Assembly (NCBI RefSeq): GCF_018885265.1 | Contig: NZ_CP076538.1 | Span: forward strand, 7,352,001 to 7,416,000 | Reading direction: 5' to 3' | Origin: Amycolatopsis aidingensis | GTDB lineage: Bacteria > Actinomycetota > Actinomycetes > Mycobacteriales > Pseudonocardiaceae | DNA length: 64,000 nt | Part shown: positions 27,878 through 35,736 of the stretch, one piece after another | How the letters are laid out: each line of letters begins with the position of its first letter | Numbering within the stretch: position 1 is the first letter of the stretch | Notes under the pieces: generated by a model | Seen by the model: only the letters and a program-made list of their open reading frames with translations | Databases searched by the model: none | What the model was told of the DNA's origin: nothing | Made by a program: the position numbers and the translations under genes

Positions 27878-29269
27878 TCACCCCGGCGCGAACATGGAGC
27901 CCGGGTTGAACAGGTTGTCCGGATCCAGCGCGGCCTTGATCTGCCGGTGCACCCGCATGCCGACCGGGCCGATCTCGCGTTCCAGCCAGTCCTGCTTGAT
28001 CTTGCCGATCCCATGCTCCCCGGTGACCGTGCCGCCAAGGGTCATCCCGACCTCGAGGATGTCGTCGAAGGCCCGGTGCGCCCTGGCGGACTCCTCAGGC
28101 GAGGTGGGGTCGTAGACGATCGTGGGGTGCATATTGCCGTCCCCCGCGTGCCCGACCACGGCGATGCGCAGTCCGACCTCCTCGCTGATCCGGTGGCAGC
28201 CCGCGATCAGCTCGGCGATCCGGGTGCGCGGCACGCACACGTCGTCGGTGAGCCAGGTGCCGTACAGCTCCAGCGCAGTGAGCACGACCCGGCGCGCCTG
28301 CAACAGCATGTTGCCCTCGGCGAGGTCATCGGTCGCGTAGGTCATATCGGAGCCGCAGTCCAGGCAGATCTGCTCCAGCACGGCGAGCTCGCGGCGGGCC
28401 ACCTCACCGCCGGAGTCGGACTGGCACAGCAGCAGTGCCTGGCAGCCGGAGCCCGCGCCGATATCGGTCTTGAGGTAGGCCTCGGACGCCTTGATCGAGG
28501 TGGCGTCCATGATCTCCATCAGCGAGGGGACCAGGCCCTCGCGCACCACCCTGGCCACCGCCTCGCCTGCGGCCTCGGTGCTGGGGAAACCGGCGACCAG
28601 GGTGGCCGGGGCCTGCGGTAGCGGACGCAGGGCGACGGTGGCCTGGGTGATCACGCCGAGGGTGCCCTCGCTGCCGATGAACAGCCGGGCCAGGTCGTAG
28701 CCCGCTACCCCCTTGACCGTGCGACGGCCGGTCCGCAGCAGCGAGCCGTCGGCGAGTACGACCTCCAGCCCGAGCACCGAGTCGGTGGTGACCCCGTACT
28801 TCACGCAGCACAGCCCGCCCGCGTTGGTGGAGAGGTTGCCGCCGATCGTGCACCAGTCGTAGCTGGAGGGGTCCGGCGGATAGAACAGCCCGTGCTTCTC
28901 CACCGCGTCCCGCAGGTCCAGGTTCACCACCCCTGGCTGCACCACGGCCAGCCGGTTGGCCGGGTCCACCTCGACGATCTGGTTCAGCTTGGTGAGGGCC
29001 AGCACCACGCAGCCGTCGATCGCGTTCGCCGCGCCGGAGAGCCCACTGCCCGCCCCGCGCGGCACGATCGGCACCCCGGCCTCCGCGCAGGCACGCACGG
29101 TGGCCTGTACCCCGGCGACATCGGCTGGCAGCACCACGGCGAGCGGGCTGCCCGCCGGGGCCAGCGGCATCATGTCCCTGGAGTAGCTCGCGGTGACATC
29201 GGCGTCGGTGAGCACGGCGTCCTTGCCGAGCTCGTCACGGAGTCTGGCCAGCAGGGCGTCGTTGCTCAT
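27878..29269 (-). CDS. FAD-linked 2-hydroxy-acid oxidase (GlcD-like)
   Basis: From the ATG at 29269 the protein has 463 aa. The FAD-binding PCMH domain shows VPRGAGSGLSGAAN, DPSSYDWCTIGGNLSTNAGGLCCVKYG and the GSEGTLGVIT loop. The C-terminal lobe has HAGDGNMHP and TGEHGIGKIK, typical of GlcD and D-lactate dehydrogenases. It would oxidise glycolate, D-lactate or a similar acid. No GlcE or GlcF partner is present. The start overlaps the end of the DHA2 exporter gene by 35 bp. Confidence 0.9.
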   Translation of the reverse strand: MSNDALLARLRDELGKDAVLTDADVTASYSRDMMPLAPAGSPLAVVLPADVAGVQATVRACAEAGVPIVPRGAGSGLSGAANAIDGCVVLALTKLNQIVEVDPANRLAVVQPGVVNLDLRDAVEKHGLFYPPDPSSYDWCTIGGNLSTNAGGLCCVKYGVTTDSVLGLEVVLADGSLLRTGRRTVKGVAGYDLARLFIGSEGTLGVITQATVALRPLPQAPATLVAGFPSTEAAGEAVARVVREGLVPSLMEIMDATSIKASEAYLKTDIGAGSGCQALLLCQSDSGGEVARRELAVLEQICLDCGSDMTYATDDLAEGNMLLQARRVVLTALELYGTWLTDDVCVPRTRIAELIAGCHRISEEVGLRIAVVGHAGDGNMHPTIVYDPTSPEESARAHRAFDDILEVGMTLGGTVTGEHGIGKIKQDWLEREIGPVGMRVHRQIKAALDPDNLFNPGSMFAPG

Positions 29270-30758
29270 GCCGCCCACGGTAGCCCTCCCGGTGGGTCCG
29301 CAGGAGCACCATCGCCTGCACCGCGGTGTAGGCCAGCAGCACCGCACCCAGCACGGCGGAGACCTGGATACCGTGCACGAACGCCTGCTGCGCGCTGCCC
29401 AGCAACTCCGCTGCCTGCCAGGGGGGTAGCTGCTGCGCGGTGGCCACGGCGCCGCCAAGGGTGTCCTTGGCCGCGGCCGGAGCCGTCCAGGGCAGCTCGG
29501 AGCGGTAGACCGCGGTGGCCACGCTGCCCAGCACCGCAACGCCCAGCGCCCCGCCGAGCTCGAACCCGGTCTCGGAGATGGCCGAGGCGGCCCCGGCACG
29601 GCGCGGCGGCGCGGTGGAGATCGCCAGGTCGGTGGTCAGCGCCTCGGACAGCGGAACCCCCGCGCCGACCAGCACGAATCCGGCCACCAGCGCGGCGAGC
29701 CCGGACTCCACCCCGACCTGGGTCAGGGCGAGGAAACCGGCGGCCGCGGTCAGCAGGCCGATCCCGATCAGCTTCGGCACCGGGAACCGGCCTGCCAGCC
29801 GCGCGGCGGCCAGCGAGCTCACCACCCCGGCCGCCGTCGCGGGCAGCATCCACAGCGCCGCGGTCACCGGGCTCATCCCGAGCACGAGTTGCAGGTACTG
29901 CGGCGCAAGGAAGAACACGCTGCTCAGCGCGAACACCCCGAGGGTGTTGGTGCCGACCGAGACGCTGAACCTCCGGTCGCGGAACAGGTCGAGATCCAGC
30001 ATCGGATCGGCCAGCTGCCGCTGCCGGTTGAGGAACCGGATGCCAACGGCGAAGCCAACCAGGATCGCGCCGATGCCGAGCAGGTCCGGCCCGCTTTCCG
30101 CGATCTTCTTGATGCCGTAGACCACCGGCAGCACCGCGGCCAGCGAGAGCACGGCCGAGAGCGGGTCGAACCGGCCAGGATTCGGGTCCCGCGCCTCCGG
30201 CAGCAGGAACGGGCCGAGCGCCAGCAACAGGACCATTACCGGCACGTTGATCAGGAAGACCGAGCCCCACCAGAAGTGCTCCAGCAGCCAGCCGCCGAGC
30301 ACCGGCCCGAGCGCCATGCCGCCGGAGAAGGTGGCGGCCCAGGCCGCGATCGCGATCCGGCGCTGCCGGTCGTCGGTGAACACGGTGCGGATCAGCGAGA
30401 GGGTGGACGGCATCAGCGTCGCCCCGCCGATGCCGAGCAGCGCCCGCGCGACGATCAGCATGACGGCGCTGGTGGAGAAGGCCGCGATAATCGAGGCGAT
30501 TCCGAAGGCGGCCGCACCGGCCAGCAGCAGCTTGCGCCTGCCGATCCGGTCGCCAAGGGTGCCCATGGTGATCAGCAGCCCGGCCAGCAGGAAGCCGTAG
30601 CTGTCCACGATCCACAGCTGTTGCGCGCCGGTGGGCGCCAGGTCCTCGCTCAGGTACGGCAGCGCGAACCCAAGCACGGTCATGTCCACGCTGATCAGCA
30701 GCACCGGCAGCGTGAGCACGCCCAGCGCGAGCCACTCCCTGCGTCCTGCCTTGACCAT
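29235..30758 (-). CDS. DHA2-family (14-TMS) multidrug exporter
   Basis: The 507-aa integral membrane protein has about fourteen hydrophobic helices. Motif D1 in helix 1 is LISVDMTVLGFALPYL, motif A is GTLGDRIGRRKLLL and motif C is GMALGPVLGGWLLEHFWWGSVFLINVP, which marks drug:H+ antiporters of the EmrB/QacA type. It is divergent from a TetR gene across an 85-bp gap with two copies of the same operator sequence, so repression by that TetR is likely. Confidence 0.93.
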   Translation of the reverse strand: MVKAGRREWLALGVLTLPVLLISVDMTVLGFALPYLSEDLAPTGAQQLWIVDSYGFLLAGLLITMGTLGDRIGRRKLLLAGAAAFGIASIIAAFSTSAVMLIVARALLGIGGATLMPSTLSLIRTVFTDDRQRRIAIAAWAATFSGGMALGPVLGGWLLEHFWWGSVFLINVPVMVLLLALGPFLLPEARDPNPGRFDPLSAVLSLAAVLPVVYGIKKIAESGPDLLGIGAILVGFAVGIRFLNRQRQLADPMLDLDLFRDRRFSVSVGTNTLGVFALSSVFFLAPQYLQLVLGMSPVTAALWMLPATAAGVVSSLAAARLAGRFPVPKLIGIGLLTAAAGFLALTQVGVESGLAALVAGFVLVGAGVPLSEALTTDLAISTAPPRRAGAASAISETGFELGGALGVAVLGSVATAVYRSELPWTAPAAAKDTLGGAVATAQQLPPWQAAELLGSAQQAFVHGIQVSAVLGAVLLAYTAVQAMVLLRTHREGYRGRHEQRRPAGQTP

Positions 30759-30776
30759 GATCTCCCCTTGTACTTA

Positions 30777-30831
30777 ACAGTCTGGACGGTACAGTTTCCG
30801 CCTTCCATTGAAGGTAGACCGTCCAGACGGT
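30777..30831. promoter_or_regulatory. Pair of TetR operator sites between exporter and TetR genes
   Basis: Two 14-bp near-palindromes match each other: ACAGTCTGGACGGT (30777-30790) and ACCGTCCAGACGGT (30818-30831). The second is symmetric around its central CA. The first lies close to the exporter start and the second inside the spacer of the TetR-gene promoter. This arrangement would allow one repressor to close both directions. Confidence 0.75.
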
Positions 30832-30836
30832 ACAGT
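30808..30836 (+). promoter_or_regulatory. Promoter of the TetR gene, probably leaderless
   Basis: TTGAAG (30808-30813) and TACAGT (30831-30836) are separated by 17 bp, the usual housekeeping sigma spacing. Only 7 bp separate the -10 hexamer from the GTG start at 30844, so transcription should begin at or next to the start codon. Operator site 2 fills the spacer. Confidence 0.65.
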
Positions 30837-30843
30837 CAAGCGC

Positions 30844-31374
30844 GTGCCGAAGCCTTCATCCCGGGACCGGATCCTGGACGCCTACGAGGAAATCCTGCTC
30901 AACCACGGCCCCGCCGCCGTCACCCTGGACGCCGTCGCGGCGCGGGCCGGGGTGTCCAAGGGCGGGTTGCTGTACCACTTCGGGTCCAAGGACGCCCTGC
31001 TCGACGGCCTGCTGGAGCGGATGTCCCTGCTGAACGACGCGGACCTGGCGAAGGCGCGCGAGGCCGAGGACGGCGTGGTGCGGTACTACCTGCGGTCCTC
31101 GGTCACCGACGCCAGCATGGACAACCCGTGGCACCGCACCACCCTGGCCGCGGTCCGGCTGGCAGGCGACGAGCCCAAGGCCGCCGAGTCCCTGCAGGCC
31201 TGCATGCGCCCGTGGCGGGAGTTGCTGGTCGAGCACCTGGACGACCCGCTGACCGCCGAGCTGGTCACGCTGATCGGCGACGGCCTCTACCTGCGCGCCT
31301 CCACCGGTGAGGACCCCAACCCCCTGCTGGAGCAGCTCGACGAGATCCTGCTCCGGCTGGGCGCGAAGCCCTGA
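30844..31374 (+). CDS. TetR-family repressor of the adjacent exporter
   Basis: The 176-aa regulator starts at the GTG at 30844. Residues 8-55 form the HTH domain (RDRILDAYEEILLNHGPAAVTLDAVAARAGVSKGGLLYHFGSKDALL). The C-terminal part is the helical ligand domain. Two operator copies precede it. The likely regulon is this gene and the divergent DHA2 exporter operon. The inducer is unknown. Its TGA stop is the first triplet of the second 75-bp palindromic element. Confidence 0.92.
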   Translation: MPKPSSRDRILDAYEEILLNHGPAAVTLDAVAARAGVSKGGLLYHFGSKDALLDGLLERMSLLNDADLAKAREAEDGVVRYYLRSSVTDASMDNPWHRTTLAAVRLAGDEPKAAESLQACMRPWRELLVEHLDDPLTAELVTLIGDGLYLRASTGEDPNPLLEQLDEILLRLGAKP

Positions 31375-31446
31375 ACGTGGCTTTCCGGACGGTGGACGTC
31401 CCAAAAGTGCCGTTCGCGACATTGAACGTCGCGAACGCCACGTTCA
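31372..31446 (+). repeat. 75-bp palindromic element, copy 2 (family A)
   Basis: Terminal repeats TGAACGTGGC (31372-31381) and GCCACGTTCA (31437-31446) extend outward by GCCC on the left and GGGC on the right. Inner hairpins are present near 31386-31411 and 31411-31436. The TGA of the TetR gene is the first triplet of the element. The convergent beta-propeller gene stops 10 bases beyond the right end, at the same distance as in copy 1. Confidence 0.9.
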
Positions 31447-31456
31447 GGGCCTTTCC

Positions 31457-32383
31457 CTAGAAGCGGTGGATGGCCACGGCGCGGTAGCTGGTCTGCGGGG
31501 TCGGCGGCGTGCCGAAGCGTGCGTTGACCAGGTAGAACCGGGGCCCGAACGCGGCCATGGTTGCCGGGACGTCGAAGCGCGGGTCGGTGGCGTGCCGGAC
31601 GACCCTGGCCGAGGTGCCCGCCCGGTTCAGCTCCAGCCGGGTCACCGTGTTCGCGCGGTTGCGCACCACGTACAGGTCCCGACCGGAGCGCAGCTGCCCG
31701 TCGTTGTGCGGAAGGGACTCCCCGTCGAGGTCGACCGTGCGGGTCACCCCGCTGGCCGGGTCGACCCGGAACAGCTGCCCGGTCACCGTCTGGCCGATCA
31801 GCAGGGCCTCGCGGTCCGGAGTGGTCACGATCCCGTTGCCGTTGATCTCGCCGGGCACGTACTCGATGTCCCCGGACAGCGGGACCGTCGTGATCTCCCG
31901 CTGGGCTGGCAGCTCACCGTGCCTGCCGAGCGGCAGCTTGTACAGCACCGGCCGGTAGGAGTCGGTGAACCAGACGGCCTCGCGCGTGATCACCAGGTCG
32001 TTCACGAACCCGCCCTCACCTGCGAGCCGGTAGCTGGCCCGCACCTCGCCGGTGCGCGCGTCGATCACCCGCGCGTCCCCGCCGGTGCCCCCCGCGACGA
32101 ACAACCGCCCGTGCACGGAGTCCACCTTGATGCCCACCGACGGGGTTCCCGGCCCGGCGCTGAGTACCCGGCCGCGCCCGGTGAGCAGGCTGGCCTGGTA
32201 GATCCGGCCGTCGGCCAGCGAGCCGAAGTAGGCCGTCGGCCAGGCGCCGATGGCGATCCCCTCCGGCTGGAAGCCGTCCGGCAGCCGGAGCTCGGCAGGG
32301 AAGAACGTGCGGGCTGAGGCGGGCGGAGCCAGCAGGGCGAGGGTGGCGAGCAGGACGGCCAGCAACCCGGAGATCCGTGCCAT
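31457..32383 (-). CDS. Secreted SMP-30/gluconolactonase-like beta-propeller protein
   Basis: The 308-aa protein starts with a signal peptide (MARISGLLAVLLATLALLAPPASA, cleavage after about 24). The mature part repeats short blade motifs such as YFGSLADGRIYQASLLTGRG, DSVHGRLFVAGGTGGDARVIDARTGEVR and DLVITREAVWFTDSYRPVLYKLPL, and has Asn-containing loops typical of SMP-30/strictosidine-synthase propellers. An extracellular lactonase or esterase is possible. Activity is not assigned. It converges with the TetR gene through a 75-bp repeat. Confidence 0.75.
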   Translation of the reverse strand: MARISGLLAVLLATLALLAPPASARTFFPAELRLPDGFQPEGIAIGAWPTAYFGSLADGRIYQASLLTGRGRVLSAGPGTPSVGIKVDSVHGRLFVAGGTGGDARVIDARTGEVRASYRLAGEGGFVNDLVITREAVWFTDSYRPVLYKLPLGRHGELPAQREITTVPLSGDIEYVPGEINGNGIVTTPDREALLIGQTVTGQLFRVDPASGVTRTVDLDGESLPHNDGQLRSGRDLYVVRNRANTVTRLELNRAGTSARVVRHATDPRFDVPATMAAFGPRFYLVNARFGTPPTPQTSYRAVAIHRF

Positions 32384-32427
32384 ACCCGGTATTCTCCGGC
32401 AGGCCGGGCGGCAGGGACAGCCGTCGT

Positions 32428-32850
32428 TCAGGCCATGCCGTACACCCGCTCGACGTGCAGGCGCAGCACGAGGCGCTGGTCGGCGACCATGACCGAGCGG
32501 TACTCGTCCCAGTCCGGGTGCTCGCCCTGCAGGGTGCGGTACAGCTCGACCAGCTCGTCCACCACGGCGTCGCCCGGATCCCCCGCCACCGGGGTCAGCT
32601 CGGCGGTGCCCTCGGCGACCGCATAGGACCAGCCGTCCTGGCTGGACACGTGCAGGCTGGCCCGCGGGTCCCGGCGCAGGTTCCTGGTCTTGGCCCGGCC
32701 GTCCGTGATCGACACCCGGATGATCCCGGCGTCGCGGTCATAGTGGTGGGTGATGTTGGACAGCTGCGGCCTGCCGTCCCGCTTGAGCGTCACCAGTACG
32801 CCGAGCGGGCGGCTGCCGATCAGGTCGTGCAGCGCTTGCTCCTGTGCCAT
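32428..32850 (-). CDS. PPOX-class F420-dependent oxidoreductase/binding protein
   Basis: The 140-aa split-barrel protein shows the pyridoxamine-phosphate-oxidase-like pattern: GVLVTLKRDGRPQLSNITHHYDRDAGIIRVSITDGRAKTRNLRRDPRASLHV, then WSYAVAEGTAELTP. In high-GC actinobacteria this subgroup generally binds F420 rather than FMN. It may reduce small unsaturated compounds or quinones. It is a single gene divergent from the YCII operon, with 109 bp between. Confidence 0.85.
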   Translation of the reverse strand: MAQEQALHDLIGSRPLGVLVTLKRDGRPQLSNITHHYDRDAGIIRVSITDGRAKTRNLRRDPRASLHVSSQDGWSYAVAEGTAELTPVAGDPGDAVVDELVELYRTLQGEHPDWDEYRSVMVADQRLVLRLHVERVYGMA

Positions 32851-32959
32851 GGCTCACTCAACAAGCCGCCCCCACCACCGCATTCCCGCTGGATCCCGGT
32901 GTCCGTCCGGGCCGCGCCCGTTCGTCGGTGGGGTAGCACGACGGTAAGGAAGGTTCCTG

Positions 32960-33289
32960 ATGAAGTACATGCTGTTGATCTGTGGCGACGAGTCGGCGGC
33001 CGAGCATGCCGAGGACGGCTGTGGCGGCTGGTCCGAGGAGATGACGGAGCGCGGCGTGATCCGCGGTGGCGGCGGGCTGCGTCCGCCGAACGAGGCCACC
33101 ACCGTGCGGGTACGCGAGGGCGAGGTGCTGCTGGCCGACGGGCCGTTCGCCGAGACCAAGGAGCAGATCGGCGGGTTCTGCCTGATCGAGTGCGCCGACC
33201 TGGACGAGGCGCTGGAGATCGCCGCGAAGCACCCGGCGGCTGGCTACGGCACGATCGAGGTCCGGCCAATGCTGGAGTTCCCGGAATGA
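32960..33289 (+). CDS. YCII/DGPF-domain protein
   Basis: The 109-aa ferredoxin-fold-like protein starts MKYMLLICGDE and contains LLADGPFAETKEQIGGFCLIECADLDEALEIAAKHP, the DGPF signature. Family members are found near ECF sigma genes and small enzymes and may be catalytic or regulatory. The function is not known. The stop overlaps the next ATG in an ATGA, so it is coupled to the DinB-like gene. Confidence 0.9.
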   Translation: MKYMLLICGDESAAEHAEDGCGGWSEEMTERGVIRGGGGLRPPNEATTVRVREGEVLLADGPFAETKEQIGGFCLIECADLDEALEIAAKHPAAGYGTIEVRPMLEFPE

Positions 33290-33918
33290 CCGGGATCAGG
33301 GAGCACATCGCCGCGGAACGCACCGACCTGACCGGGACACTCACCGGCCTGACCGAGCGACAGTGGGACGCGCCCACGCTGTGCGCGGGCTGGCGGGTAC
33401 GCGAGGTCGTCGCGCACATCACCATGCCGTACCGCTACTCCGGGCGCCGGTTCCTCGGCGAGATGCTGAGGTCCGGCGGCAACTTCACGAAGATGTCCGA
33501 CCGGTGCGCCCGCCGCGACGCGGACAAGTTGTCCGTCGAGGAGCTCACCGCCGCGCTGCGGGACAACGTGCACCACCCGTGGAAACCGCCGCGTGGTGGG
33601 TACGAGGGGGCGCTGTCCCACGACGTGATCCACGGCCTGGACATCACCGTGCCGCTCGGCATCGACCGCACGGTGCCGCCGGAGCGGCTGCGCCCGGTGC
33701 TGGACGGCCTCGAACCGAAGCAGCTCAAGTTCTTCGGTGCCGACCTGGACGGGATCGAACTGCGCGCCACGGACCTGGACTGGAGCTACGGCTCCGGAAC
33801 GCCACTGTCCGGCACGGCGCAGGACCTGCTGCTGGTCGCCTGCGGCCGCACACTCCCGCCCGGCCATCTGCACGGCGAGCCGAGCGCCCGCTTCAGCACG
33901 AAGGAGGCCCGATCATGA
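33286..33918 (+). CDS. Maleylpyruvate isomerase/DinB-like mycothiol-dependent enzyme
   Basis: The 210-aa protein begins MTGIREHIAAERTDLTGTLTGLTERQWDAPTLCAGWRVREVVAHITMPYRY, the pattern of the mycothiol maleylpyruvate isomerase N-terminal helical bundle. His in VVAHI and later SHDVIHGLDI would bind the metal. Such enzymes attach or transfer mycothiol. The substrate is unknown. It is coupled by ATGA overlaps to both the YCII gene before it and the VOC gene after it, so this is a three-gene operon. Confidence 0.88.
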   Translation: MTGIREHIAAERTDLTGTLTGLTERQWDAPTLCAGWRVREVVAHITMPYRYSGRRFLGEMLRSGGNFTKMSDRCARRDADKLSVEELTAALRDNVHHPWKPPRGGYEGALSHDVIHGLDITVPLGIDRTVPPERLRPVLDGLEPKQLKFFGADLDGIELRATDLDWSYGSGTPLSGTAQDLLLVACGRTLPPGHLHGEPSARFSTKEARS

Positions 33919-34346
33919 GCACCGGACCAGTCACCCTCGCCCTGCCGATCGCCGACCGCGGGACCTCGTTCGAGTTCTACCGCGCGGCGCTCGGCCTTAC
34001 TCCCTTCGGCGAGCCCGCCGAGGACGGCCTGCCGGAGCCGCTGCAGTTCGCGGTCAACGACGGGCTGCGCCTGATGCTCGTCCCGGCCGAGGGCTTCGGC
34101 TGGGTGGTCGGCGGCCGGGAGGTCGCCGGGCGCGGCACGTCGGAGTGCCTGCTCGGCCTGTCCGCGGGTACCGAGGCCGAGGTGGACGCGATCATCCAGC
34201 GCGCGACCGGGGCCGGGGCGGAGATCGTCATCCAGCCGGGGCAGCAGCCGTGGGGTTACGCGGGCACCTTCGCCGACCCGGACGGCCACGCCTGGATGGT
34301 GACGAAGGCCGACCAGGCCGCCGGGGACAGCACCAGCGCGCCCTGA
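33915..34346 (+). CDS. VOC-fold protein (glyoxalase-like)
   Basis: The 143-aa protein shows LPIADRGTSFEFYRAALGLTPFGEP and YAGTFADPDGHAWMVTKA, the two halves of a VOC module. The core ends at about residue 131 (codon at 34305), and the last dozen residues are an unstructured tail. The 3' 91 bp overlap the antisense DUF397 gene. It is the third gene of the YCII-DinB-VOC operon, which suggests a shared small-molecule detoxification role (inference). Confidence 0.87.
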   Translation: MSTGPVTLALPIADRGTSFEFYRAALGLTPFGEPAEDGLPEPLQFAVNDGLRLMLVPAEGFGWVVGGREVAGRGTSECLLGLSAGTEAEVDAIIQRATGAGAEIVIQPGQQPWGYAGTFADPDGHAWMVTKADQAAGDSTSAP

Positions 34347-34477
34347 CCCGGTGCCTTGGAGTCACGGACGGCGACGGTGGCGGGCAGGACGGCGACCTCT
34401 ACGCATGCGTCATCGCCACCGTTGCCGCTGTGACTGCTCCTGCGCCACCGGGCACCAAAGAGGTCCACAGTGGGCAT
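34256..34477 (-). CDS. DUF397 protein, partner of the XRE regulator
   Basis: The 73-aa protein has the full DUF397 signature: RWRRSSHSGNGGDDACVEVA, then VAVRDSKAPGQGALVLSPAAWSAFV. DUF397 proteins pair with XRE/DUF5753 regulators in streptomycetes and relatives. Some pairs act in development and antibiotic control, and the small partner may behave as an antagonist. The ATG at 34477 follows the XRE stop by 15 bp. The tail after AFV (34301 to 34256) is read antisense to the VOC coding region. Confidence 0.88.
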   Translation of the reverse strand: MPTVDLFGARWRRSSHSGNGGDDACVEVAVLPATVAVRDSKAPGQGALVLSPAAWSAFVTIQAWPSGSAKVPA

Positions 34478-34492
34478 CACGCATCGCCTCTC

Positions 34493-35335
34493 TCATGGCT
34501 CGGCCAGCCGCCGGATCAGCTGGACCGACTCGGCCGGACCGAGCGCCTTGTCGCGTAGCCGGTCGAAGGTCAGTTTACAGTCGCGGACCTGCTCGGCCTT
34601 CTCCAACTGCAGCGAGCCCGCCACATGAGCGATGTAGGCGATATCGGCGATATCCTGCTCGGGGAAGCCCAGCACGATGAACGCGCTGGCCATGCCGAGG
34701 TGCACCCCAGCCGCCGTGGGCAGCACCTGGAGCGAGACGTTCGGCAGCGCCGCCGTCTCGGCCAGGTGGGACAGTTGCGCGCGCATCACCTCCAGCCCGC
34801 CGACCGGGCGGCGCAGGGCACCCTCGTCCACGATCGCGACCAGGTCGAAGTCGTCCTCCGGGTCGGTCAGCCGGTGCTGCCGCCGCATCCGCACCGCGAG
34901 GTGGCCCTCGAACTGCTGTCGGGTCCAGTTCAGCAGCGACTCGCCGAGCACGGCGGCCGCGTAGTCCCTGGTCTGCAACAGTCCTGGCAGGTAGGCGAGG
35001 GCGAACTCGCGAACCGAGTTCGCCGCCGACTCCAGCGCGACGTACCCCATCGTCGGCAGGCCGTGCAACTGCCACCAGCTCTTCTTCCTGGCCTCGCGGG
35101 CCAGGTCGAGGTAGGGCTCCCAGTCGTTGACCGGGATGCCGTACTCGTCCAGCAGCGCCTTGACCACCAGCAGATCCGGGGCGGTCTGGCCGTTCTCGAT
35201 CCGGCTCAGCCGCGCGGCGGAGATCTCCAGCCGGGCGCAGACCTCCGTGGTCGTCAGCCGGGCTTTCTCGCGCAGGCCGCGCAGGGTACGGCCGAGCAGG
35301 CGGCGACGAAACGGCGGCGACTTCTGCTCACTCAC
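34493..35335 (-). CDS. XRE-family regulator with DUF5753
   Basis: The 280-aa protein begins at a GTG at 35335 with GGGAGG upstream. The N-terminal HTH_31 region reads LGRTLRGLREKARLTTTEVCARLEISAARLSRIENGQTAPDL (about 14-55). The DUF5753 effector domain follows (KSWWQLHGLP, LLQTRDYAAAVL, VIVLGFPEQDIADIAYIAHVAG near the end). These are numerous in streptomycetes and Pseudonocardiales, usually beside DUF397 genes as here. Some control differentiation. A 107-bp gap separates it from the divergent 97-aa gene. Confidence 0.9.
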   Translation of the reverse strand: MSEQKSPPFRRRLLGRTLRGLREKARLTTTEVCARLEISAARLSRIENGQTAPDLLVVKALLDEYGIPVNDWEPYLDLAREARKKSWWQLHGLPTMGYVALESAANSVREFALAYLPGLLQTRDYAAAVLGESLLNWTRQQFEGHLAVRMRRQHRLTDPEDDFDLVAIVDEGALRRPVGGLEVMRAQLSHLAETAALPNVSLQVLPTAAGVHLGMASAFIVLGFPEQDIADIAYIAHVAGSLQLEKAEQVRDCKLTFDRLRDKALGPAESVQLIRRLAEP

Positions 35336-35442
35336 GGCTTACCTCCCGATACGCGGTGTCGTAATCATCCGCTCGGAAGGTCCAAACCGGAATTCCGCAA
35401 CGCGGTCTCCCGCGCTGTTCTCCGCCCGCACCCTTACGCCTC

Positions 35443-35736
35443 ATGCCGACCTGGGATTACTGGCACCGGATGGAGTACCGGCGCGAGCTGCGGAAGGGCC
35501 ACTGCGTGCTGGAGTACGTCGAGGTGTTCGAGGACCAGGGCTGGACGTTCTGCCACCGCCCGGAACGGCAGCAGGAGTGGTTCGTGCACTACACCCGGGC
35601 CTGCGCCGAGGACTACCTCGCCAGGGTGCGCGCCCGGTCCGGCACCTGGGTGGTCGGGGTGTGGCGGACGGGCGCGTCGGCCTCCGGGGATGGCAGGTTG
35701 CTCGGCTCGATCCGGATGCGGTGGACCCGGCGCTAA
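35443..35736 (+). CDS. Conserved small protein, 97 aa, unknown function
   Basis: The frame from the ATG at 35443 encodes a Trp/Arg/His-rich soluble protein (MPTWDYWHRMEYRRELRKGHCVLEYVEVFEDQGWTFCHRP). No family is recognised. A good ribosome site is not apparent, so the message could be leaderless. It is divergent from the XRE regulator and may be part of the same control unit (position only). Its TAA overlaps the TAG of the convergent substrate-binding gene in CTAA. Confidence 0.55.
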   Translation: MPTWDYWHRMEYRRELRKGHCVLEYVEVFEDQGWTFCHRPERQQEWFVHYTRACAEDYLARVRARSGTWVVGVWRTGASASGDGRLLGSIRMRWTRR

